From a virus: a DNA stretch of 23,004 bases. The stretch is from IMG/VR virus record IMGVR_UViG_3300030333_007174, positions 1-23,004 of that record; one strand, 5' to 3'. The notes under the pieces are model-generated. The model searched no databases. It was not told the origin of the DNA and saw only the letters and a program-made list of their open reading frames with translations. Positions 1-6,825 of the stretch are shown here, in pieces. Positions within the stretch are counted from its first letter, which is position 1; every line of letters starts with the position of its first letter. Both the position numbers and the translations under genes were made by a program.

Positions 1-59
1 ATATCATAAATAAGTTTTTGAGCATGAGCCTGCTTTGATGTTAGCTTACTTATTTTCAT
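1..59 (-). CDS. Partial CDS, N-terminus of the gene after the capsid genes
   Basis: An open frame starts with ATG at 59 and runs off the left edge of the window; 19 residues are visible, beginning MKISKLTSKQ. A GGAG sequence lies about 11 nt upstream of the ATG, which is a slightly long but acceptable spacing. It follows the capsid paralogues, a position often held by head-completion or neck genes, but nothing in the short visible peptide identifies it. The product is unknown. The call rests only on the open frame, the strand and the ribosome binding site. Confidence 0.5.
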   Translation of the reverse strand, partial: MKISKLTSKQAHAQKLIYD

Positions 60-60
60 T

Positions 61-111
61 TTATGATGTTCTCCATATAATTAATAAAGCTTTATTCAAG
101 CAGAGTCTCAT
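61..111 (-). CDS. Possible 16-codon leader ORF
   Basis: A tiny frame, MRLCLNKALLIIWRTS, starts with ATG at 111, has an AGGAG about 10 nt upstream, and stops with TAA one base before the ATG of the next gene. The layout would fit a translated leader coupled to the downstream gene. A frame this short can easily arise by chance in AT-rich DNA, and its GGAG-containing end also serves as the ribosome binding site of the next gene. It sits in the largest intergenic gap of the window (60-208), which otherwise shows no clear promoter or minus-strand terminator. Confidence 0.2.
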   Translation of the reverse strand: MRLCLNKALLIIWRTS

Positions 112-208
112 ATAAGGACTTCTCCTTTTAATAATAACTTTACATTATTAAGTTTAATATTGCAACCATAAGTTACAACATTTTGGACTCGTAGTCCTAT
201 TGTTTTTT

Positions 209-1498
209 TTATACGTCTAGTTGAATCCACGCTTCACCAAAAACACCAGCGTCAACTGCGTTTTTAACTACTTTCGCTTCATCTGTGTTAGGCCACTTAG
301 CGGCCCAAGTTGTTCCTGCTTTAACAACAGCTTTATTTAAAGCTGTGTAAGCAAAATCGAATAGGAATTGAGGTACACCCATTGTACCTGTTCCTGCTAA
401 GGCAAAGTCCGCATCGTCATCCCATTTAGACTGTACTGTGTCTAAAAGGTCTTTACCGAAACGATAATCGACACCCATCAAACGTCCAACTGTATTAGCT
501 GTATCGCCTGAATCTGGCATCCAATTGCCATAGAAATCAGATTTTAACAGTTCGCCTGCGTCACCTTCACCATTCTCACTATTATATGTGTAGAAAGAAT
601 ACTCTTTCTCAACAGCTGCATAACCAAATGTCGAAACATCTGTAGCATCTACTGGAGCACCACTACTTAAGTTCTCAAGATCATATACAAAAGTTACTAC
701 TATCTCGTCTTCTGCATTATCTTTAACAAAAGTGATCGTACCATTACCAGCATTTACTGTATAATCAGTAGTTAGTGCAAGAGCTGCTCCACCAGCTGTA
801 ATACCAGTTACAGACTGAAACTTAGCTCCTGTAAAAGCAGCAGCATAAGTTGCAAATGTTAAATTAACATTTGAGCCTGTAGCACCTGAAATATCTATAG
901 TAGCACTATATGTACCAGTGATGTTTTCAGCGTTGCCATCAGTTCCTGTTGCATCTGCTGGAACAAAAGAACCTGCTTCACCCATAAAATCGTCAAAATA
1001 ATATGTGTCTACTGCAGGTATTTTTATTAACTGTTGTGTAAGAACTCCCCAGTTCTTATTTCTCATATCATAGTTAAGGTTGTCGCCGTTTATATCTTGA
1101 TAAACGTCGTGTTCTGCTATACCAATTGGTAAGTTTTTAGCGATAGTTTTAGTTGATCCATCAACTGGACTAACTACATCTCTATTAACATTACCATTAC
1201 ATGGAACCATTAAACCCATAATACCTTTACCTACGCTGTAGTAGGAAGTGCCGTCACCCAGATCTGAGTTCTGAGTGATAGCACTAACAATTCTACCTTT
1301 AGGTATTACAACGCTGTCTTGAGTACTTACGTCCTCAAAACTTTTTGGTAAGTGAGCATATGGCATTAATGGAAATGCAGGTCTAATACCGTCAGATTGA
1401 CTAATATTAGGTCTACCTGCGGACTCTCTGTACTTAGCAGGAGTCTTTTTCATTTTCTTGTTTACAGCTGTTGAAGCCGTAAAGTTTAGTTTTGCCAT
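209..1498 (-). CDS. Capsid protein paralogue 1, probable major capsid protein with inserted beta domain
   Basis: This 429-aa protein is a close paralogue of the next gene upstream: by hand alignment about 80% of the first 102 residues are identical, and the C-terminal block (GRLMGVDYRFGKDLLDTVQS onward, ending GVFGEAWIQLDV) is also shared. It is called a capsid protein from position, directly after portal, protease and scaffold-like genes, rather than from a recognised motif. Residues about 165-285 have no counterpart in the paralogue. They are rich in Thr, Ala, Gly and Val, and the stretch LTTDYTVNAGNGTITF looks like an immunoglobulin-like beta sandwich of the kind used for capsid decoration. 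Start: ATG at 1498 with AAGGAG about 9 nt upstream. Alternatives are a vertex or head-decoration protein. Confidence 0.55.
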   Translation of the reverse strand: MAKLNFTASTAVNKKMKKTPAKYRESAGRPNISQSDGIRPAFPLMPYAHLPKSFEDVSTQDSVVIPKGRIVSAITQNSDLGDGTSYYSVGKGIMGLMVPCNGNVNRDVVSPVDGSTKTIAKNLPIGIAEHDVYQDINGDNLNYDMRNKNWGVLTQQLIKIPAVDTYYFDDFMGEAGSFVPADATGTDGNAENITGTYSATIDISGATGSNVNLTFATYAAAFTGAKFQSVTGITAGGAALALTTDYTVNAGNGTITFVKDNAEDEIVVTFVYDLENLSSGAPVDATDVSTFGYAAVEKEYSFYTYNSENGEGDAGELLKSDFYGNWMPDSGDTANTVGRLMGVDYRFGKDLLDTVQSKWDDDADFALAGTGTMGVPQFLFDFAYTALNKAVVKAGTTWAAKWPNTDEAKVVKNAVDAGVFGEAWIQLDV

Positions 1499-1520
1499 CT
1501 TTATGTTCTCCTTTTAAGGT

Positions 1521-2567
1521 TTATACGTTTAATAGAATCCAAGCTTCGCCAAATACTCCAGCATCCACAAGCTGTTTAATTACTTTACCTGGTGCATTAG
1601 AACCAAAATCAGCTGATGCGTCATTTGATACTACTGTGTAAGCAAAGTCATAAAGATGTTGTGGAATACCAGCTGTACCTGTACCAGCTAATTGATAATC
1701 ACCTTGATCATCCCATTTAGATTGAACTGTATCTAATAGATCTTTGTTAAATCTATAATCAACACCTAACAATCTTCCAACTACTCCTGCACCTGCTGAT
1801 CCATTTGTATGATTACCATATGCATCTGCAACTACTAAGGAACCAGCTTCACCTTCTCCAGTTACTGCGCCATCAAAGTGAAAGAAAGAATATTTCTTTT
1901 CAGCTGCTTTGTATGCAGCACCATAAGCGCCATTAGATTGCTTAATGAAAGAATCATCATGTAAGTCAACCATTTTGCCACTAAGGTCTGTATATGCATC
2001 AATATCAACTGAAGGAAGTTTAATTAACTGATGTGCTAAAACACCCCAGTTTTTATTCCTCATGTCGTAGTTAAGGTTTGTTCCATTTATGTCTTGGTAG
2101 ACATCGTGCTCTGCTACACCAATTGGTAATGAATTAGCTGCCATTGTAATTGTACAAGTAGCTGTATCCCAAGCTCCACCTAAAGCCTCACATTCTGTTT
2201 GGTTTTGTGGATAAGATTCATCGTCTGTTTTTAATAACTCGATGTCTCTTCCTGCTGCTGATCCGTTACATGGAACCATTAAACCCATGATTCCTTTACC
2301 AACTGAATAGTATTCTGCACCATCACCTAAAATTGAATTTTGAGTGATAGCAGAAACGATTCTACCTTTTGGTATTACTACACTGTCTTGAGTAGAAATG
2401 TCTTCAAAACCTTTAGCTAATCCAGCGAAAGGCATTAAAGGCCATGCTGGACGAATACCGTCAGATTGAGAAACATTAGGTCTACCTAGCGACTGTCTAT
2501 ATTTTGAAGGGACTTTCTTCATTTTTCTTGTTAATGAAGTGCCCGCTGTGAAATTTAGTTTTGCCAT
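1521..2567 (-). CDS. Capsid protein paralogue 2, probable major capsid or vertex protein
   Basis: A 348-aa paralogue of the following gene, sharing the N-terminal arm (MAKLNFTA, then the GRPN-SQSDGIRPA region), the STQDSVVIPKGRIVSAITQN block and the C-terminal FGEAWI end. It lacks the roughly 100-residue beta insertion of paralogue 1. Instead it has an insertion of some 15-20 residues around 118-142, containing ECEALGGAWDTATC (Cys126, Gly130-Gly131, Trp133, Cys138), which paralogue 1 does not have. It follows the scaffold-like gene with a 14-nt gap that carries an AGGAG ribosome binding site. Two tandem capsid genes recall T4 gp23 and gp24 (hexamer and vertex proteins), but I cannot tell from sequence which copy builds the lattice. 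Confidence 0.55.
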   Translation of the reverse strand: MAKLNFTAGTSLTRKMKKVPSKYRQSLGRPNVSQSDGIRPAWPLMPFAGLAKGFEDISTQDSVVIPKGRIVSAITQNSILGDGAEYYSVGKGIMGLMVPCNGSAAGRDIELLKTDDESYPQNQTECEALGGAWDTATCTITMAANSLPIGVAEHDVYQDINGTNLNYDMRNKNWGVLAHQLIKLPSVDIDAYTDLSGKMVDLHDDSFIKQSNGAYGAAYKAAEKKYSFFHFDGAVTGEGEAGSLVVADAYGNHTNGSAGAGVVGRLLGVDYRFNKDLLDTVQSKWDDQGDYQLAGTGTAGIPQHLYDFAYTVVSNDASADFGSNAPGKVIKQLVDAGVFGEAWILLNV

Positions 2568-2581
2568 TTTTTAAATATCTC

Positions 2582-3322
2582 CTATTTATTCTCTTTTTTA
2601 GAGTTAAAATAACTTTTTAGTATTGTGTATGCTTCGCTCTTATTCTCGGCGTCCTCTTGCTTGTCCAAACCTTCTGGACTATCCTCTGAGATAGACTCAT
2701 TCTCGAGACTCTCCGTTGGAGCATTCACGAAAGAATCAACCATATCTTTAGCTAAATTGCTATAGATAGATTTTAAATCTTCATGATCTTTACCTGCCAA
2801 CTCTTCTCTATATTTATCCTGAGACTCACTAACTTTTTCTAGGTCTATTTCAGGTTTACGTAGAGCTGTAGCCGACTGAATTATAGAGTCGATTAATACT
2901 TTTTTTACGTCCTCATTGGGTGTATCTTCTTTTTCATTATCTTCACTTGATACTTCAGCTTCCTCGGAAGCAGGTTCTTCTGTTTTCTCTAATGAAGATA
3001 GAGCACTTGCTTCAGCATAGCCTTTAGCGTGAGCTTCTTTGCTAACTGATTCAATATACTCTTTCATGCCTTTAACTTTTAAAGCAGAAACTAAATCTGC
3101 AGGAGCTGAATCTTCTGTTTCAACAGTTTCTTCAACTTCTTCTTTTTTAGGTTCTTCTTTAGCAGACATAAAATCTGCAATAACTTTTAATAATGCTTCT
3201 TTAATTTCGTCAGAAACTTCAGAATTATTTTCAATTAAAAGCTTAATTCTATCAATTTGATCATCACTAGATTCAGCTAGTTTAGCTTCTAGTGCTTCAA
3301 TAGTATTTTTCTTTAATTCCAT
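2582..3322 (-). CDS. Probable head scaffolding (prohead core) protein
   Basis: A 246-aa, strongly acidic, Glu/Lys/Ser-rich protein with low-complexity stretches (for example EEPKKEEVEETVETED near residue 60) and helix-favouring ends. There is no predicted membrane segment, and the single-domain signature of an enzyme is absent. It lies between the prohead protease and the first capsid paralogue, which is the usual place for a scaffolding protein in tailed phages. Scaffolds have little sequence conservation, so composition, helix content and position are the only support. It would be expected to be cleaved out by the neighbouring protease during head maturation. A start at ATG 3322 is preceded by AGGAAAA, a moderate ribosome binding site. 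Confidence 0.55.
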   Translation of the reverse strand: MELKKNTIEALEAKLAESSDDQIDRIKLLIENNSEVSDEIKEALLKVIADFMSAKEEPKKEEVEETVETEDSAPADLVSALKVKGMKEYIESVSKEAHAKGYAEASALSSLEKTEEPASEEAEVSSEDNEKEDTPNEDVKKVLIDSIIQSATALRKPEIDLEKVSESQDKYREELAGKDHEDLKSIYSNLAKDMVDSFVNAPTESLENESISEDSPEGLDKQEDAENKSEAYTILKSYFNSKKENK

Positions 3323-3346
3323 TTTAATGTTTTCCTTATCTGTAAG

Positions 3347-4699
3347 TTATGTCAATTTACTTATGTTTAATGCTTCTTGAAGAGCATTCTGTATCTGATG
3401 TTCAGAATCTTTATTAGACTTAGATCCATTATATTTAACCCATATAGTCATTTTTTGATTACCATCGCTAACTTCTATATAAGTTTCTCCTTTTTCATGC
3501 AATTCTTCCATTGCACTTTCAGAGATATTTAAATCATGATCGTAGTCTTGATCCTGTATTGGTTCATTAACCTTAGACGAATTTGACTTTTTCTCTACAG
3601 ATTTAGTATTCGCATCAGTTTCTGATTCTTTTAAATTTAGAATATCCTCTAATAATACTTCAGCATCATATGAAGACTTTTTCTTTTTGGCAGAAGTTTT
3701 ACTTTTACTATCACTAGCAACGCATTTCTTTTTACCATCTACAGTTGCAACCTTATAACCGTCATTACAATTAGGTGGATAGCCTGCTTTAGCAGCATCT
3801 TCTAAATCACCATCTGTATCGCCAGATATGTCACCCTTAAAAGGTTTGTTAGCAGTCAGTATAAGGCCTTTATTAGCTATATACTTTTCAGCATCCTGAC
3901 CAACTGAATCCCATAAAGCCAGATTAGCAACAACTGATTTTTTATCTTCTAAATTTAAAAAAGACTCATCTGCATATTCTACATCTGAATCTTTAAAAAT
4001 TAAAAAATTTGAATTTTTATTTTCTTCTTTATCTGTTCCAACCGCCGGATTTTCTCCATCAATCATTGAAACAGCAGTAATTTGTGCAGCAGTGGTCCCA
4101 TCATTATCTGCTGGATTGTTTACTATAGATACTTCTTTGTAGTCCATAGCTCCAACTTTCCAGTAGCAGACTTCTTCTACACCGCTATCTTCATCGGTAT
4201 AAACTTGACCTCTACTGTGTCCGCACCATTCATCTTTGTTTAAGTTAGTTCCACAAATAGAACATTGAACAAAGTTATGCTTTAAATCCGCGTCCTTCAT
4301 AGGAGCGCCGTGAGTAGATACAGTTAAGTACCTACCATCTAAAATTTTATCAATAGCCTCACTATCTGTTACTTTAACATCTAGTTGAGTGTACCCTTTC
4401 CCATCCATTGTATCGATATATCTTGCTGCTTGAACTCTACCTAAAGGTTCAGAGTCAAGATCATGATTCTTAAGCAATGGTTTTGGGAAAGGTTTTGTCC
4501 ACGTATCTTGATGTACAGCATACTTCATAGATTGTGGATCATAATAAAAGAAATTTTTGTTTTTGTAACCAGCATGTGTTGCGTCTATTGTGATTACTAA
4601 CGATTCTGGTTTTTCTTTTCCTGAACTTGAAATAATAGTGTGATTATCACTTGCATTATTTACTTGCTCATCTGAAAAAGAATTTAACATTTTACTCAT
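3347..4699 (-). CDS. Prohead maturation protease, HK97 type (peptidase U35 family), with zinc-knuckle insertion and long tail
   Basis: A 450-aa protein. The N-terminal half fits the HK97-type prohead protease pattern: PLLKNHD followed by PLGRV (His79, likely catalytic), YLTVSTH (Ser128, likely nucleophile), and KEVSIVNNPADN around residues 188-199, the conserved strand near the end of this domain. Between them sits an insertion with Cys146, Cys149, Cys159, His161 and possibly Cys178, a likely zinc knuckle as seen in some relatives. The C-terminal 200 residues are Lys/Ser/Asp-rich and may act as a scaffold segment. They hold a short Cys pair in the stretch YPPNCNDGYKVATVDGKKKC. The gene overlaps the upstream zinc-ribbon gene by 8 nt. 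It matures the capsid by cleaving scaffold and capsid precursors inside the prohead. Confidence 0.75.
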   Translation of the reverse strand: MSKMLNSFSDEQVNNASDNHTIISSSGKEKPESLVITIDATHAGYKNKNFFYYDPQSMKYAVHQDTWTKPFPKPLLKNHDLDSEPLGRVQAARYIDTMDGKGYTQLDVKVTDSEAIDKILDGRYLTVSTHGAPMKDADLKHNFVQCSICGTNLNKDEWCGHSRGQVYTDEDSGVEEVCYWKVGAMDYKEVSIVNNPADNDGTTAAQITAVSMIDGENPAVGTDKEENKNSNFLIFKDSDVEYADESFLNLEDKKSVVANLALWDSVGQDAEKYIANKGLILTANKPFKGDISGDTDGDLEDAAKAGYPPNCNDGYKVATVDGKKKCVASDSKSKTSAKKKKSSYDAEVLLEDILNLKESETDANTKSVEKKSNSSKVNEPIQDQDYDHDLNISESAMEELHEKGETYIEVSDGNQKMTIWVKYNGSKSNKDSEHQIQNALQEALNISKLT

Positions 4700-5072
4700 A
4701 AGTTTCCTCCGATAATAACTCTGGAAATTGATCTTTACTATAAGTTATTTTTTTGCATCTAGGGCATTTAATTTCAACGTCACTTCCTGGTATAATCTTA
4801 GATAATAATTTATTACAAACTGTAGGAGCTCCCCATTTCTCAGACTTTTTATCGTCTATATGAGTGCACCTTAATTCTACTAGTTTTGTAGGAACACAGT
4901 TTGCTCTAATAGCAACTGTCCCACATCCTCTTTTTTGGCACTTTATTTCTACAGCAGATGGATTTTCTTTATCCATGTATTTGCATAATAAAGATGCACA
5001 AGAAGGGCATCTAAACTCAGTATATTCTAAAGACTTTGCTATTTTTTGCACGTCTTTTTCTTTTTTATCCAT
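4692..5072 (-). CDS. Small double zinc-ribbon protein (Com-like) between portal and protease
   Basis: A 126-aa protein with about ten cysteines arranged as zinc ribbons: FRCPSCASLLCKY with a later KCQKRGCG pair, then RCTHIDD...VCNK, and a final EIKCPRCKK. The first ribbon resembles Com-type regulators (phage Mu Com binds mRNA), but the similarity is only in spacing. It overlaps portal by 8 nt upstream and the protease by 8 nt downstream, so it is translated with the head genes. It could bind nucleic acid or a head protein; the function is unknown. Confidence 0.6.
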   Translation of the reverse strand: MDKKEKDVQKIAKSLEYTEFRCPSCASLLCKYMDKENPSAVEIKCQKRGCGTVAIRANCVPTKLVELRCTHIDDKKSEKWGAPTVCNKLLSKIIPGSDVEIKCPRCKKITYSKDQFPELLSEETYE

Positions 5073-6825
5073 TGATACTCCCAGTTAGCCTATCCTCTAA
5101 AGCAGAGAATACAAACTTTACCGTGTCCTTTAAGCTATAGGTATTCAAATAGTTAGATATCATTACCTGCAGTATAGTTATGTCATACGGGTCTAAGTTA
5201 GAATCTGTAAGTACTTTATTTAGCTGCTTTCTCGTCCTGACAGCTAAGCAATCATTCCATAGTTTTTTATAATTGTCTTTTGATATTTTTGGCTTGGCAA
5301 GTTGAGTGCCATGCTGATTTGAAGGCCTGCTTGTATTATTAGATGCATTTTGTTGCGGAGTATCTGCTGCACTACCTGCTTCAGCTAGTGGAATAGATAC
5401 TCTGTTTAAATACATATCTTCTTCTTGTATGCCTTCTAATAAATCTTTTCCTAATTCTTTTCTAAGCTCGGAGTGTGTAATACCATTTGATAAATATAGA
5501 TTTAAATGGTGAGCTTCTCTAGTGATTTTTTCTTGTAAAGCTACTTCCGGAATAGATAGCTCTACCATATTATCAGGGCCTAGGGTAAATTCGGTAAAAC
5601 CACCTTCATATAAAAGTTCTTTAATAATATGAAATTCTATAGATTTTTTAATAATTCTTTGAAACTTTGCAGATGTACTTTGTATTTCTGAATTCATAAC
5701 TTGAGCTGTTGCCCTATTAGCTGTATCCCCTTGACCCATAGATACATCAGACATACCTAGTCCTGCTAATACTCTTGCTCTAAAATATGTTAATGCAGCC
5801 GTTAAAATATTATTAGCGCTTGTTGCTTTAGCGACATCTTCTATCTCAACCCTTTCAGTTGTAATCATTACTCCGTCACCGGTTAAATTTCTAATAGTCG
5901 CAGCTAGATCGTCTACTTGTTCTTGAGTTCCTGGCTGTTCTTTACTTCCTACTTTAGCGTGTAGCTTTGGAACAGCTACTTTTATTGACTCTAGTAATAA
6001 TAATTCTTCTAATTCTCGTAAAGCTTGCATATCTGCTATTACAGGAGTTGCCATTGGCATAGCAAAGAAATAGTTAGAAGGAGAAGCACCCTTATCTTTT
6101 ATGTGAATCATATTATAAGAAGGCCACTCTATTGCTGTGTCTGCATTTAATTCTTTATTAAATCTAGTTACTACTGAACCGTCCTCTCTTATTTGTTTCC
6201 ATTTTCTAACATTACCATAGTCATCTCTATCTACTTCTACAGTAGCAGGATCTACGCAAAAGTAACCAGCAACTGGTACTCTTTTATAGCCATCAAATGT
6301 TGTTCTTTCTTTTCCTCCAGAAGCTCTTCTATTTCTTTGTTTAGCAATTAAAGAATTACTATACAAAACTAAATTAAAAGCAATCTCATCAAATAACTCA
6401 GATGTAGGTTTATTCGTAACTGTCGCCATTTGCTCAAATCTTTTTCTAATATACTTTACTGTAGCTGGATTATTTCCAACAAATTCCCATTCATGCTTCC
6501 TAATCTGTTCTACATACTTTTCTACGGCTCTTCTAAAAATTGATTCATTAGAAAAAGCTAATGCTACTTTTCTAAAGTCCCATTCAGGTTTTATATATAC
6601 TCCTCTACTGCCTCCAGTTAAGGCAGAAAGTACCTTAGCTTTAAGTTGAGCTAAAATATTTGCAACGCTCAGAGACTTAGCATCTTTAACTAGAGCACCG
6701 CCCTCTATAGGGTCCTCTAAAGAGTTATTACGTCTACTAATAATATCTTCAATTTTACTTTCTAGAGAATCATCTGATCCTTGAAACCATGTAAATGGAT
6801 TTAATACTGATCTTTTTTGAGCCAT
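5065..6825 (-). CDS. Portal protein
   Basis: A 586-aa protein of the size and layout expected for a phage portal, which forms the dodecameric ring at the head vertex through which DNA is packaged. The N-terminal part contains FRRAVEKYVEQIRKHEWEFV, typical of the portal region that introduces the wing. The middle has long helices and strands, and MGQGDTANRATAQVMNSEIQ resembles the conserved region before the stem and crown helices. The last 100 residues are Asn/Ser-rich and then helical. It starts with the TAATG overlap of the 749-aa gene and lies two genes downstream of terminase, the standard order. No single motif is diagnostic, so the call combines overall layout and neighbours. Confidence 0.75.
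   Translation of the reverse strand: MAQKRSVLNPFTWFQGSDDSLESKIEDIISRRNNSLEDPIEGGALVKDAKSLSVANILAQLKAKVLSALTGGSRGVYIKPEWDFRKVALAFSNESIFRRAVEKYVEQIRKHEWEFVGNNPATVKYIRKRFEQMATVTNKPTSELFDEIAFNLVLYSNSLIAKQRNRRASGGKERTTFDGYKRVPVAGYFCVDPATVEVDRDDYGNVRKWKQIREDGSVVTRFNKELNADTAIEWPSYNMIHIKDKGASPSNYFFAMPMATPVIADMQALRELEELLLLESIKVAVPKLHAKVGSKEQPGTQEQVDDLAATIRNLTGDGVMITTERVEIEDVAKATSANNILTAALTYFRARVLAGLGMSDVSMGQGDTANRATAQVMNSEIQSTSAKFQRIIKKSIEFHIIKELLYEGGFTEFTLGPDNMVELSIPEVALQEKITREAHHLNLYLSNGITHSELRKELGKDLLEGIQEEDMYLNRVSIPLAEAGSAADTPQQNASNNTSRPSNQHGTQLAKPKISKDNYKKLWNDCLAVRTRKQLNKVLTDSNLDPYDITILQVMISNYLNTYSLKDTVKFVFSALEDRLTGSING

Noticed and set aside
185-210. Hairpin GGACT-CGT-AGTCC followed by a T run near the end of the capsid gene
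   Set aside because: The T run follows the stem only on the plus strand, which has no gene here; on the minus strand, where transcription runs, the hairpin is followed by AAAATG. The stem has only five pairs. I do not call it a terminator for the head operon.
209-2567. Capsid paralogues as a diversity-generating retroelement target
   Set aside because: The two genes differ mainly by whole-module insertions and scattered changes. No reverse transcriptase or template repeat is visible in the window.
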